From Thauera sp. 28 (lineage in GTDB: Bacteria; Pseudomonadota; Gammaproteobacteria; Burkholderiales; Rhodocyclaceae): a DNA stretch of 64,000 nt. Location: contig NZ_AMXA01000010.1 of the NCBI RefSeq assembly GCF_000310145.2, forward strand, positions 62,001-126,000. The letters run 5' to 3'. The notes beneath the pieces were generated by a model that ran no database searches, was not told where the DNA came from, and saw only the letters and a list, made by a program, of their open reading frames with translations. The first letter of the stretch is position 1. Each line of letters opens with the position of its first letter. Position numbers and translations under genes: made by a program. Below are positions 33,135-42,136 of the stretch, piece by piece.

Positions 33135-33707
33135 ATGCGATCCGTACGACTATTCCTCGACACCGAATTCACCGCTTTCACTCGCCCCCGCTTGATGTCC
33201 TTCGCGCTCGTTGCCGAAACCGGCGAGGCGCTGTATCTCGAGCGCTCAGAGGGCTGGACGATTGAGGACTGCTCGGGCTTCGTACGAGAGGCAGTCCTGC
33301 CGCTCCTGGGCCCTCCAGAAGCGCGCGCTGTCGCTGATGGTGACACCCTCACCGTGTTGAAAAGCGACTTCCAGCAGGTAAAGGTTCGGCTCGCCGAGAT
33401 CGACGCGCCTGAGAAGCGACAGCCCTTCGGAACGCGCTCGAGGCAGTCGCTTGCTGCGCTGTGCCTCGAAAAGCGCGCGGAAGTCCGTGTCGTAGATGTC
33501 GATCGATACAAGCGCATCGTGGGGCGTGTGCATTGTGGCGGTGTCGATGCGAACGCGGCCCAGGTGCGACGAGGGATGGCTTGGGTGTATGAGCGCTATG
33601 CGACCGATGCCGCGCTCCCCGAACTTCAGGACGAGGCGCGTGCCGCGAAGAGGGGATTGTGGGTAGATCCGGCGCCAGTGCCACCCTGGGAGTGGCGAAA
33701 GCGCTGA
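33135..33707 (+). CDS. Fusion of truncated DEDD exonuclease and thermonuclease (SNase)
   Basis: A 190-residue chimera. Residues 1-60 match the start of the Rv2179c-like 3'-5' exoribonuclease family (LFLDTEFTAFTRPRLMSFAL, catalytic D9 and E11; later CSGFVREAVLPLLG), but the rest of that domain, with its other acidic residues, is missing. From about residue 64 a complete staphylococcal-nuclease domain follows: VADGDTLTV (D68, D70), VRLAEIDAPE (R85, D90, E93) and RIVGRV (R131), matching R35, D40, E43 and R87 of SNase, then the GLWVDPAPVPPWEWR end. No signal peptide. The exonuclease half should be dead, the SNase half active. An upstream in-frame start at 33099 is possible; 33135 fits the exonuclease family. 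Confidence 0.82.
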   Translation: MRSVRLFLDTEFTAFTRPRLMSFALVAETGEALYLERSEGWTIEDCSGFVREAVLPLLGPPEARAVADGDTLTVLKSDFQQVKVRLAEIDAPEKRQPFGTRSRQSLAALCLEKRAEVRVVDVDRYKRIVGRVHCGGVDANAAQVRRGMAWVYERYATDAALPELQDEARAAKRGLWVDPAPVPPWEWRKR

Positions 33708-33714
33708 AAGCTTG

Positions 33715-33876
33715 ATGATAGTCGGCTACGTGGAGGAAGCCCTGCGGAACCGAATGGCTGTTGCTGATCGGGAGGAGGGACTATCTGCTGTGGTGGCGCT
33801 GTTGGCAATCAAGTGGGGTGTCACGTGCACAAGGCGAGGCTGGGTACCGTGCGTGCTCTCGGGGTCCCAGCCTTAA
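33715..33876 (+). CDS. Possible 53-residue protein
   Basis: A short reading frame starting 7 bases after the nuclease stop. Its first half (VEEALRNRMAVADREEG) looks protein-like; the second half does not. It may be the decayed start of a lost gene. No match recognised. Confidence 0.25.
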   Translation: MIVGYVEEALRNRMAVADREEGLSAVVALLAIKWGVTCTRRGWVPCVLSGSQP

Positions 33877-34253
33877 GCCCTGCGGACAACAGCAATCGGG
33901 CAGAAGCGGCCTTTGCGAAGCGAGGCCGGTAAGCGGGTACTCACAATCTCTTCCTCGCTCGGACGAGGTTCGCATGTCATCCGCGCGTCGACGGGTATCA
34001 AGCGACACGTGGACGTCCGTCGGCAAGGCACCCCTCGCCCTCCTCCAATTACCAATAACACTGCCCCAGAAAGGCGCGACCACGCGAACCGCATCCGAGA
34101 GGCCGGATCGCTGGCGCCGGAGCCGACCTCTTTCTGGCCTTCGCGAAGACATGTCCCAATTGGCCAGCTCTCGCTCTGCGGCCAACATCCCCCCGGCCCG
34201 CCCCCACGAGGAGCTCCACCGTCGACGATTTACGCAGATCCGAAGCGCATCCA
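33877..34253. other. Gap with no recognised gene
   Basis: About 380 high-GC bases. Open stretches exist on both strands but none has a convincing start or recognisable product. Nothing else seen. Confidence 0.6.
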
Positions 34254-34292
34254 TTGACTTGCGCACTTTGTGCGCGCACACTGTGCGCACAA
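34254..34292 (+). promoter_or_regulatory. Promoter with nested palindromic operators
   Basis: TTGACT at 34254 is a good -35 box. Downstream the sequence is built from GTGCGC/GCGCAC units: GCGCAC-TTT-GTGCGC (34261-34275), GTGCGCGCAC and GTGCGCAC, all perfect palindromes, ending just before the GGAGGGAG ribosome site. Overlapping the expected -10 area (CACACT), they look like binding sites for a repressor, possibly the product of the gene itself. Confidence 0.6.
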
Positions 34293-34307
34293 CTGGAGGG
34301 AGCACCA

Positions 34308-35129
34308 ATGGCATGGGAACACACCATTCACAGCGGCACGGCAACACACATTGAATCTGGCGCGGTCTTCGAGGTTGTCTATCGATCTCGAGACGTTCAA
34401 TCTGTCGACGACTTGGACCTCATTCCCACGAAGAAGGGAAAGTCGAGCCCTGATGACATCGCGAAGCTCAAACAAGACTTATGGCGCCACATTGAGGCCG
34501 AGCAGGACAGAGGCGCCCTCTTGGGGATGATCCAGAAGGACTTCCTCGGGGACTGCCAACGGGCAGCGCGAGCGATCACGGGAGTGTCCGGCCAGAAGGT
34601 CTCCGAAAGAACTATTCAGGCGTGGCTCATCGACCCTAGCCGGGTGAGTAGCCGCAAGTGCCCTATGTGGGCCGTGAAGGCACTCCGCGACTACCTTGCG
34701 GTTCCGGAGAACAAACGCAACCTCGCCGAGTTGGCCGAATACCGCGAGCAAATTGGCCAACAGCGAAGCAGGATCAACGACGTAATCGACCGGCACCAGG
34801 TGCGCATGGCGACCACCGAAATCGAGGTCGAGCATGCGAATCGCCAACGCTGGGCCGAGTGCAGTTTCAACGAGCTGCCTACGAGGCTTTTCGAACTGGA
34901 AAAGCGCTTCGCTGATCACCTCGAATATCTAAATTGCAAGCTGTCTGCCGTGATGCACGCACTGGAGACAAGCAGTACGTTCGAGGACTTCAAGAGGCTG
35001 GTGAAGGACAAGATCAACGAGGAGTGGATGGTCTCGAACGTAGTCAGGAACGCACGCAGGGCGATCGAAGACGGCACTGACGAATTCGCGAACGAGGACG
35101 GGGTGCAGAATCATGGGCGGCACACCTAG
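34308..35129 (+). CDS. Unknown protein with HTH-like and coiled-coil regions
   Basis: A 273-residue protein with no family I recognise. A middle stretch (QKVSERTIQAWLIDPSRVSS, about 105-124) looks like a helix-turn-helix recognition segment, and residues 150-240 are strongly helical with heptad-like patterns (LAEYREQIGQQRSRINDVI; RLFELEKRFADHLEYL), suggesting a coiled coil. It is preceded by GGAGGGAG and a promoter loaded with palindromes, which suggests autoregulation. Plasmid KfrA-type or phage regulators have a similar plan, but no specific signature is present. Confidence 0.7.
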   Translation: MAWEHTIHSGTATHIESGAVFEVVYRSRDVQSVDDLDLIPTKKGKSSPDDIAKLKQDLWRHIEAEQDRGALLGMIQKDFLGDCQRAARAITGVSGQKVSERTIQAWLIDPSRVSSRKCPMWAVKALRDYLAVPENKRNLAELAEYREQIGQQRSRINDVIDRHQVRMATTEIEVEHANRQRWAECSFNELPTRLFELEKRFADHLEYLNCKLSAVMHALETSSTFEDFKRLVKDKINEEWMVSNVVRNARRAIEDGTDEFANEDGVQNHGRHT

Positions 35130-35841
35130 CTCACGGTTGCCGTCTCCAACGGTGCCTCCTCGCCGCATTTCTCCCGACTTCTCACACCTAGTGATCAGAT
35201 CGTATCATGCGCGTTCGTCGCAGCTCCTCAGCTCTTCCGAGACGGCGTGAGCGCGACACAACAGGGGAAACCTGCCGTTCGAGGCACCGACCGCGTGCGG
35301 GACGCCCCGTTCGATAGGACACACTGACGTCGATTACTTGAGCTCCGGGTTTTGGGCGCTCCAGACGCTCGCAACCGCTATCCCAAGGTCTCAGCCCGGC
35401 CAACTGCTGCCGCACGACTATCGGATATACCTGCTGTCACTGCCGCTCGAACGGCCGCTTCGCTTGGCCGACTACCTCTCGGCCAGTGGAGGCTCTTTCC
35501 GCTTAGCCTAAGTACGGCGTGAGTAAGACCCTCGTTGTGGAAGGTCGGGTTGCCTGCGGGCAGGATGTGCCGTTTTGTCTCTAGTCGGATCGTATCCGCG
35601 TCCTAAGCAACCGACACGGCACCACGCGTGCTACGTGGGGATTCGACAGCGCTTCGGTCGAACAAGGTCTGAAGTATCTTATACGTCATAATGAACGACG
35701 CCGCCTAGCTCACGCCCTCGACCCTATCTGCGCTTCGGACTAACTTGCCCTCTGTTCTGCGAATCTTCGCTCGAATCCGAACAACATACGGCCTGGTCGC
35801 CCCATGAACAGACCCGTCCGCCAACACAGCGATCGAAAACC
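35130..35841. other. Gap with no recognised gene
   Basis: About 710 bases between two plus-strand genes. Only short open stretches without starts or known motifs were seen on either strand. It may hold decayed sequence and the promoter for the NYN gene. Confidence 0.6.
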
Positions 35842-37242
35842 TTGAAAAGCGCTCTCTTCGTCGATTTCGACAACGTTTACTCCGGCCTCCGCAAGCTCGA
35901 CCAAACCATCGCCGACCGCTTCGCCCGCCAACCGCTGGAGTGGATGAACTGGATCATCAATGAACTCGAGTTGCCAGACCACACGCCCGACGGCGCGCGA
36001 CGGCGCGTCCTGGTCAGGCGCTGCTACCTGAATCCACAGGCGTACCAGCGCTTCCGGCCCTCCTTCAATCTTGCCGGCTTCGAGATCATCGACTGTCCCG
36101 CGCTTACGAGCGAGGGCAAGACCAGCACCGATATCCACATGGTGCTCGACATCATTGACCTCCTCCAACACGAGACCCATTACGACGAGTTCATCGTCTT
36201 CTCGGCGGACGCCGACTTCACGCCCGTTCTGCGCAAGCTGAGGCGGTGGGATCGTCGCACGACGGTGCTGGCAATCGGCTTTCCATCAGCGGCGTATCGC
36301 GCCTCTGCCGACCTTCTGATCGATCAGGATGAGTTCGTCCGCAATGCACTTGGCTTCAAGGACGAGGACGAGCCACCGGTCACGGAATCCGTGGTGGCCC
36401 CGCCGAAGCCAGCGTCGGATGCCAGCACCTTGTCAGCCGCTGCGCGGGTGCTCGTGGAGGAAACGGTCCGAGAATCTGCTGTCGCCGTGCCCATGGCGAA
36501 GGTTGCAGCGCACATCTTGGACACCCTGGAGGGAATGGACGCATCGACCTGGGCGGGCCATGGGAGCTTTCGAGGGCTCATCGAATCTTGGGATGCCGAC
36601 TCGGTTCGTTTCACCACGGCGGGAGGCGGCGTAATCTACGATCCACGCCGCCACACCGCCCCGACCGCAACACCCGTCGCCAGTGCAAAGCCGCTTGACC
36701 GAGATACCGACAGCGTGACCGAGGCCATACGAAAGGAAGTCGCGCGATCCTCCACCGTCGTCCCCTGCAGTCGCCTCGCCAAGCACCTCACGGAGATGTT
36801 CAGCACTATCGCAGCGGACTGGAATGGCAAGGGCAGCTTCCGAAAATACGTCGAAGGTCTCGATCTCGCGCCACTGTGCTTCGATTGGACCAGCGGAGGC
36901 GGGGTGATCTACGACCCAACTCGGCCCGAAGCACGCACTCGAAACGGGAACGGCACGACCGACTGGGGTAACGATCGGGACATCTTCGTCGTCGCCACCC
37001 AGATCCATGAGGTCTCGGACGCGCCCCTGCTCAGGCCGAACGATTACCGCGCGCTGTTTTCGATCATCGAACAGGACACCCGCTCGCACCCGTTCGATCT
37101 CAAGGAAACTGGCAAGCGCGTTCGCGATGGTCTGCGAGAGCGCGGGCTCGGGGGAAGCCGCCTCGACGTCAACTGGGTTTTACGCGGTCTGCTCATGCGT
37201 GGTCATGTTTTCGGCAAAGTGTTGGCGCCGGCCGAAAACTGA
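35842..37242 (+). CDS. NYN-domain RNase-like protein with two LOTUS-type domains, 3' end replaced by IS21
   Basis: A 466-residue protein starting at TTG (MKSALFVDFDNVYSGL). Residues 1-170 are a NYN/PIN-like nuclease domain: D8 and D10, the acidic TSTDIHMVLDIIDLL and FSADADFTPVLRKL motifs. Two LOTUS/OST-HTH-like modules follow, each ending in a GGGVIYDP motif (about 200-275 and 295-360). A third, similar start (PLLRPNDYRALFSIIEQ, about 390) leads to the C-terminus. The last seven residues and the stop codon lie inside the terminal repeat of the adjoining IS21 element, so the original C-terminus is lost. NYN-LOTUS proteins are predicted RNA-processing enzymes. Confidence 0.85.
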   Translation: MKSALFVDFDNVYSGLRKLDQTIADRFARQPLEWMNWIINELELPDHTPDGARRRVLVRRCYLNPQAYQRFRPSFNLAGFEIIDCPALTSEGKTSTDIHMVLDIIDLLQHETHYDEFIVFSADADFTPVLRKLRRWDRRTTVLAIGFPSAAYRASADLLIDQDEFVRNALGFKDEDEPPVTESVVAPPKPASDASTLSAAARVLVEETVRESAVAVPMAKVAAHILDTLEGMDASTWAGHGSFRGLIESWDADSVRFTTAGGGVIYDPRRHTAPTATPVASAKPLDRDTDSVTEAIRKEVARSSTVVPCSRLAKHLTEMFSTIAADWNGKGSFRKYVEGLDLAPLCFDWTSGGGVIYDPTRPEARTRNGNGTTDWGNDRDIFVVATQIHEVSDAPLLRPNDYRALFSIIEQDTRSHPFDLKETGKRVRDGLRERGLGGSRLDVNWVLRGLLMRGHVFGKVLAPAEN

Positions 37243-37323
37243 CCATCTAACGGGGTGAATTCCGGTTGAAGACTGACCAGGGTGTTTAACCTCTCTGCCT
37301 CATTTTGAGGCAGAGGACATGAG

Positions 37324-38829
37324 GTGATCACCATGGAACTGTTGGGGAAGGTCAGACGGATGCATTACCGGGACGGGCTGTCCCGTTCGGAGATTGCGCG
37401 GCGCACGGGGCTGTCGCGCAACACGGTGAAGAAGTGGCTGACGGCCCCTGAGGCCGTCGAGCCGCGTTACCGGCGCTTGCAAGCACCGGGCAAGTTGGAT
37501 CCCTTCCACGGTGCGCTGTTGCAGGCGCTGGAAGCCGATGCGCGGCGCCCGAAGCGCGACCGGCGTACGGCGAAGGCGCTTTACGCGGAACTGAAATCGC
37601 AGGGCTATGCCGGCGGTTACACGGTCCTGACCGATTTCATCCGCCACTGGCGTGAGCAGGCGGGCGCGAACGCGCCGACGCGCGCCTTTGTGCCGCTGAG
37701 GTTCGAGCTGGGCGAAGCGTTCCAGTTCGACTGGAGCGAAGAGCGGCTGGTGATCGGCGGGGTCTGGCGGAAGCTTCTGGTGGCGCACCTGAAGTTGTGT
37801 GCGAGCCGAGCCTTCGTGCTGATCGCCTACCCGAGCCAAAGTCACGAGATGCTGTTCGACGCCCACACACGCAGTTTCCAGGCGCTGGGCGGGATTCCCC
37901 GGCGCGGCATCTACGACAATATGAAGACGGCGGTCGACAAGGTCAAGAAGGGTAAGGGCCGGGTGGTCAATGCACGCTTCTCGGCGCTGTGCTCGCACTA
38001 TCTGTTCGATCCGGACTTCTGCAACGTCGCCTCGGGATGGGAGAAAGGTGTCGTCGAGAAGAACGTGCAGGACAGCCGGCGGCGGATCTGGCAGGAGGCC
38101 GGCACGTTGCGCTTTGGCAGCTTTGCTGAGCTGAACGCCTGGCTGCTGGCCCGTTGCCAGGCCCTGTGGCAGGAAGTGCGTCATCCCGAGTACGCGTTGT
38201 CGGTGGCCGAGATGCTCGAACACGAGCAACCGCACCTGATGCCGATGGTGTCTGCCTTCGATGGGTATGTCGAAGAGCCGGGCCGCGTGTCGAGCACCTG
38301 TCTGGTGACGGCCGCCCGCAACCACTACTCGGTGCCGTGCGAGCTGGCGGGCAAGCTGATCAGCAAGCGGTTCTATCCGGAGCGCATCGAGATCGTGTTC
38401 GACGAGGTCGTGATGGCAAGTCACCCGCGCCTGTTCGAGCGGGGGCAAACCCGCTACGACTGGCGCCACTACCTGCCGCTGGTGGAGCGCAAGCCCGGGG
38501 TGTTGAGGAACGGGGCGCCGTTTGCCGAGATGCCCGAGCCGCTGGTGCGGCTGCAACGCCTGCTGCTGCGGCGCGAAGGCGGTGACCGGGTGATGAGCCA
38601 GATGCTCGCGGTGGTGCCCAAGGCCGGGCTCGACACGGTGCTCGTCGCCGTCGAGTTGGTGCTCGAATCGGGTGTGGTCAGTGTGGAGCATGTGCTCAAT
38701 GTCATTGCCCGGCTCAACCAGGCGCCGTTGCCCGAATCGGTGCCGACCACGCTGCAGGTCAAGGAGGCGCCGGTGGCCGACACCGGTCGCTACGACCGCC
38801 TGCGTACCCAGGAGGCTGATCATGCGTGA
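37324..38829 (+). CDS. istA: IS21 transposase IstA
   Basis: A 501-residue DDE transposase. It begins with a helix-turn-helix ([20 protein letters not shown]), followed by the RNase H-like core: the first aspartate in [17 protein letters not shown], the second in [15 protein letters not shown], and the glutamate in [13 protein letters not shown]. The frame is intact and overlaps istB by 8 bases. The start is GTG at 37324 or ATG at 37333. Confidence 0.95.
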   Translation: MITMELLGKVRRMHYRDGLSRSEIARRTGLSRNTVKKWLTAPEAVEPRYRRLQAPGKLDPFHGALLQALEADARRPKRDRRTAKALYAELKSQGYAGGYTVLTDFIRHWREQAGANAPTRAFVPLRFELGEAFQFDWSEERLVIGGVWRKLLVAHLKLCASRAFVLIAYPSQSHEMLFDAHTRSFQALGGIPRRGIYDNMKTAVDKVKKGKGRVVNARFSALCSHYLFDPDFCNVASGWEKGVVEKNVQDSRRRIWQEAGTLRFGSFAELNAWLLARCQALWQEVRHPEYALSVAEMLEHEQPHLMPMVSAFDGYVEEPGRVSSTCLVTAARNHYSVPCELAGKLISKRFYPERIEIVFDEVVMASHPRLFERGQTRYDWRHYLPLVERKPGVLRNGAPFAEMPEPLVRLQRLLLRREGGDRVMSQMLAVVPKAGLDTVLVAVELVLESGVVSVEHVLNVIARLNQAPLPESVPTTLQVKEAPVADTGRYDRLRTQEADHA

Positions 38830-39631
38830 GCTCGGCGCCGAACTGAAAGCCTTGCGTCTGTATGGCATGGCCAGCACCTGGGCCGAGTTGAGCGCCAATG
38901 GCGGTGACGTCGGGCTCCAGAGCGCGTGCTGGCTCATCGAGCGCCTGTTGGAGGCCGAATCCACCGACCGCGCCATGCGCTCGGTCCGCTACCAGATGTC
39001 GGCCGCCCGCTTCCCCGTTCATCGGGATCTGGCGGGTTTCGACTTCGGGCAGTCGTGCGTTGAGCGCAAGCTCATCACAGGACTGGCCGATCTGTCGTTT
39101 ACCGACCAGGCGCACAACGTCGTCTTCATCGGCGGGCCGGGCACGGGCAAGACCCATCTGGCAACGGCGCTGGGCGTCTCAGGGATTACGCGTCATGGCC
39201 GGCGAGTGCGCTTTTACTCGACGGTCGATCTGGTCAATGCGCTCGAACAGGAGAAGGCCGCTGGCAAAGCCGGGCGGCTTGCGCTGTCGCTGCGCAGCAT
39301 GGACCTGGTCATCCTCGATGAGCTGGGCTATCTCCCCTTCAGCCAAGCCGGCGGCGCCTTGCTCTTCCACCTGCTCTCCAAGCTCTACGAACACACCAGC
39401 GTGATGATCACGACCAACCTGACCTTCGGGGAATGGGCCAGCGTGTTCGGCGACGCCAAGATGACGACGGCGCTGCTGGACCGGCTGACGCATCACTGCC
39501 ACATCGTGGAGACCGGTAACGAGTCGTGGCGCTTCCAGCACAGCAGCGCGGCCGCCAAGTCCCGCATCCAGTCAAGGGAGAAGAGCAAGCGGGCTGTAGC
39601 GTCTGAAAGCGACGGGGCTGACCCGTTCTGA
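38822..39631 (+). CDS. istB: IS21 helper ATPase IstB
   Basis: A 269-residue DnaC/DnaA-like AAA+ ATPase that directs IstA to its target. Walker A is [15 protein letters not shown], Walker B is [14 protein letters not shown], and the sensor region is [12 protein letters not shown]. The ATG at 38822 overlaps the istA stop. The gene appears complete, so the element may be active. Confidence 0.95.
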   Translation: MRELGAELKALRLYGMASTWAELSANGGDVGLQSACWLIERLLEAESTDRAMRSVRYQMSAARFPVHRDLAGFDFGQSCVERKLITGLADLSFTDQAHNVVFIGGPGTGKTHLATALGVSGITRHGRRVRFYSTVDLVNALEQEKAAGKAGRLALSLRSMDLVILDELGYLPFSQAGGALLFHLLSKLYEHTSVMITTNLTFGEWASVFGDAKMTTALLDRLTHHCHIVETGNESWRFQHSSAAAKSRIQSREKSKRAVASESDGADPF

Positions 39632-39841
39632 GCCGGCGCGACGCGGGGGAATCTGCTTCGGGCTACGCCCTTCGCAGATTCCCCCGCGTCGCCTCTCCCT
39701 CGCTCGACAGCAAGCACACAGGAGGGCAAACAGGACCGCGAATCCGATACACTTATCCACAGCTGCAGCAATGACGAGCAGCTATCGCCCCTGGTCAAAA
39801 TTCAACCGGTACACCTGGTCAATATTGGACCGGCGCCGACA

Positions 39842-40550
39842 CACCGGGCTCCGTCACCAGCCCGGGTCTTGCGGTGTCGAACTCCGTGTCCGACACGGCG
39901 AGAAAACGGTCGGCGCCCGCGCGGAAGCCGTAGCCGGCGTGAAAGAAGACAATTAGAGCGTCCTGCACCGGCAGTGACGGCTGGGGCTGCGCGCCATCGG
40001 GTTCCACAGTAATGCCCACACGTCGAATCGACGCGGCCACCTCGTCTGGAGTGGAAACGCAAATTGCCTCGATCGACGCCAGAACGGACGCCCGCGTCGG
40101 ATCGCGCAGCGTTTGCACGTTGAATCCGCTCGCAGACGGCGCTTGGGGGATGGGTGGCCGAGGAATACGTCACCGTTCATGTCGGACGAAATGAACGGCC
40201 GCTGACTGCCGTTGGTGGCTTTCGCGACCTGGGTCGTCGTCTGGGAGAGCGCCACCCACAACGAGATGTTGGGCGACTGCAGTTCCCGCAGCAAGGTGCC
40301 AGTGTAGGGCGAGTGGCTATCCGCGCCACTGTCCATCGCCAACTGGCCGGGCGATTTGGCGTAGGCCGCGATCTGTCCGCTAGTCGATGCTCCCAGTCCT
40401 CCCCCGCTGCGATGTCGCTGCGGTCCAGGTAGCCCTCGAACTGCAGCAACTTGAGTGCAGTGACCAGTTCCTCGGCCAGCGTGCCGCAGTCCTGCCGGGC
40501 ATAGGACACGAACACCTTCGGGGCGATCTTCGCTGCAATGTCCAAGGTCC
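39842..40550 (-). pseudogene. Decayed TIR/caspase-like gene, cut by IS21
   Basis: On the minus strand, from about 40545, a TIR domain starts (PKVFVSYARQDCGTLAEELV, then YLDRSDIAAGEDWEHRL) and stops after about 50 residues. The frame then shifts to a caspase-like C-terminal part (AAYAKSPGQLAMDSG; HSPYTGTLLRELQSP; QRPFISSDMNGDVFLG), and shifts again to a second caspase-like start (DALIVFFHAGYGFRAGADRF, where FAGHG would be expected). It is ended by the IS21 right end. Frame breaks, missing parts of both domains and the lost GHG histidine show it is dead. TIR and caspase-like domains occur together in bacterial immune proteins. Confidence 0.65.
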
Positions 40551-41191
40551 GCCCTCCTGCGCGTTGGCGCCCCCTCTGCAAGGGCACGGTCAACTTTGGT
40601 CCACGTCCAGGCGCGGGTCCAGCCCGTCGAAATATGTCTCGGCCCGCCAGGGGCGTTCGATTACGCGACTTCAGCAGGCCGAAAACAGCGCGCTCGCCCG
40701 AGAGCGAACTTCAGTCAGTCAACGGCATTTCGGGCCATAACGGGACGCCAGATCGCCGGCTTGGTCATCGGTTGCAAGAACATACACAATCAGCCGGAAG
40801 CAGCAGTGGCCGTTAGTTTCACTTGCAGGCCGATGGAGCTCGTCTATGTTGAAGTAATGGCGTGATACAAGGTTCCCGTCCGGGAGAGGTCCGCAATCCT
40901 CATTTTTCTTTTCGAACCCTTAGCTAGAAATCCTGCCGAGACGAATATCGCATCACTTCGACTATTGCAACGTCCGAAGTGCCCCTGACTTTCGTCTTTA
41001 CTGATTGATGGATAAAACATGGCAAGTAGGCAACTCCTCGCTGTCGCCAACTATTGGCTTCTCGAGATCGGTAAATATAACAAATGAAGAAACTCGCGCC
41101 GCATTAGAAGTCAAAACCAATATCTCTTAAGATTGAATCGCGCATTAGTACCGCAACTCCGATTACTCGCGATTAGGCGGAGGAGAGAGCT
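40551..41191. other. Gap with no recognised gene
   Basis: About 640 bases. The first part is GC-rich and may be more decayed sequence of the TIR gene; from about 40870 the composition turns AT-rich, like the CHAT operon that follows, and probably holds its promoter. Confidence 0.5.
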
Positions 41192-42136
41192 ATGATTCGC
41201 ACGAGACATCCATCACTATTGATTTTCATTGCGGCGATCTTCGTGTCGTCATCTAGTTTCGCGCAGGGCATCATCGAGCAGAAAAGATGCCCAAATGCAG
41301 AAAAGGGGCATCACGATGGTAATGGTGGTGGGTATTCGGACCAATTTACCTACGAGTCTTGGGTTGACGACGACATGGATCGGGACGGTAGGTATTTCCG
41401 GCGATGCATTGAAAACAAAGCATCGAAGAGTATCTGGACTCATTGGAAGGGAGTGCTTTCTAGCAGTTGGATTCCAGTTGAGCATCGCCTATTCGGTTCC
41501 ACATTCATCACTAGAGGGGAGGTTGATAATAGCAAAACCGATCTCTGGTGGGGAGATAATAGGAGCCAAAGGTTAGTTGCAGAGGCGAGGTGTTACAAAG
41601 GAGAGGACGCCTGCAAGGGAGCCAAGACCTCAAGAGTCGGGCAGTTTATGATGGTTCAATGGTCGGGCTCTATCGGCCGGGCTTTTAGTCTCTCGGAAGA
41701 ACTCGCGAGCGCGCTGGACTCGAAGAAGGACTTCGCCGTTCACTCCTACCAAGAGTTCTTTGTATCCTCTGACGGACAAAGTCAAAATGCGAATCTTTCT
41801 AAGATTGCACTCAGTGTAAGTAGCCGATTAAATGCAGGCGAGTTGGCTTACTCCGTCCGCGTACAGACATCGGTTGGACTATCACTGAAGAACTCGGAGG
41901 AGACTCTTTTTCGTCTTAGCGTGGCTGATAGCAAGTTTTCGAAAATGGTTCCGATCGATGAAATTAGATTCACCAATTATTTGCTAAACTGGGCATCAGG
42001 CCGACGTATTGATGTCATGAAGGAAGTCAAGTTCAGGCCAAGCCGTATTTTCGCTCGCATGATTAGCATCGACGTGATCGACTCTTCCGAGGTTGTTATT
42101 GCCTCGATACCCATGACTGTCCTTGAGGGTGAGTAA
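41192..42136 (+). CDS. Secreted protein of unknown function, partner of CHAT protease
   Basis: A 314-residue protein with a clear signal peptide (LLIFIAAIFVSSSSFAQG, cut likely after residue 24-25, no lipobox cysteine), so periplasmic or secreted. The mature part has four to five cysteines, many tryptophans near the start (ESWVDDDMDRDGRYFRRC; WTHWKG; LWWGDNRSQ), and is beta-rich later. No family recognised. Base composition is lower in GC than the core genome. GGAGGAGAGAG precedes the start. Its stop overlaps the start of the CHAT gene (GTGAGTAA), so the two are translationally coupled and likely work together. Confidence 0.8.
   Translation: MIRTRHPSLLIFIAAIFVSSSSFAQGIIEQKRCPNAEKGHHDGNGGGYSDQFTYESWVDDDMDRDGRYFRRCIENKASKSIWTHWKGVLSSSWIPVEHRLFGSTFITRGEVDNSKTDLWWGDNRSQRLVAEARCYKGEDACKGAKTSRVGQFMMVQWSGSIGRAFSLSEELASALDSKKDFAVHSYQEFFVSSDGQSQNANLSKIALSVSSRLNAGELAYSVRVQTSVGLSLKNSEETLFRLSVADSKFSKMVPIDEIRFTNYLLNWASGRRIDVMKEVKFRPSRIFARMISIDVIDSSEVVIASIPMTVLEGE

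Larger units (their letters stand above)
37220..39841 (+). mobile_element. IS21-family insertion sequence
   Basis: About 2.62 kb with istA and istB. The ends are imperfect inverted repeats: left TGTTGGCGCCGGCCGAAAAC then TGACCA, right (reversed) TGTCGGCGCCGGTCCAATAT then TGACCA. A second inner repeat, CCGGTTGAA...TGACCAGGG, lies at both ends, as expected of the multiple transposase sites of IS21. No target duplication is seen (left flank GGCAAAG, right flank CACCGGG), so the flanks have been rearranged or deleted since insertion. Confidence 0.9.

Noticed and set aside
37220-39841. A target duplication for the IS21 element
   Set aside because: Flanks GGCAAAG and CACCGGG share no direct repeat.
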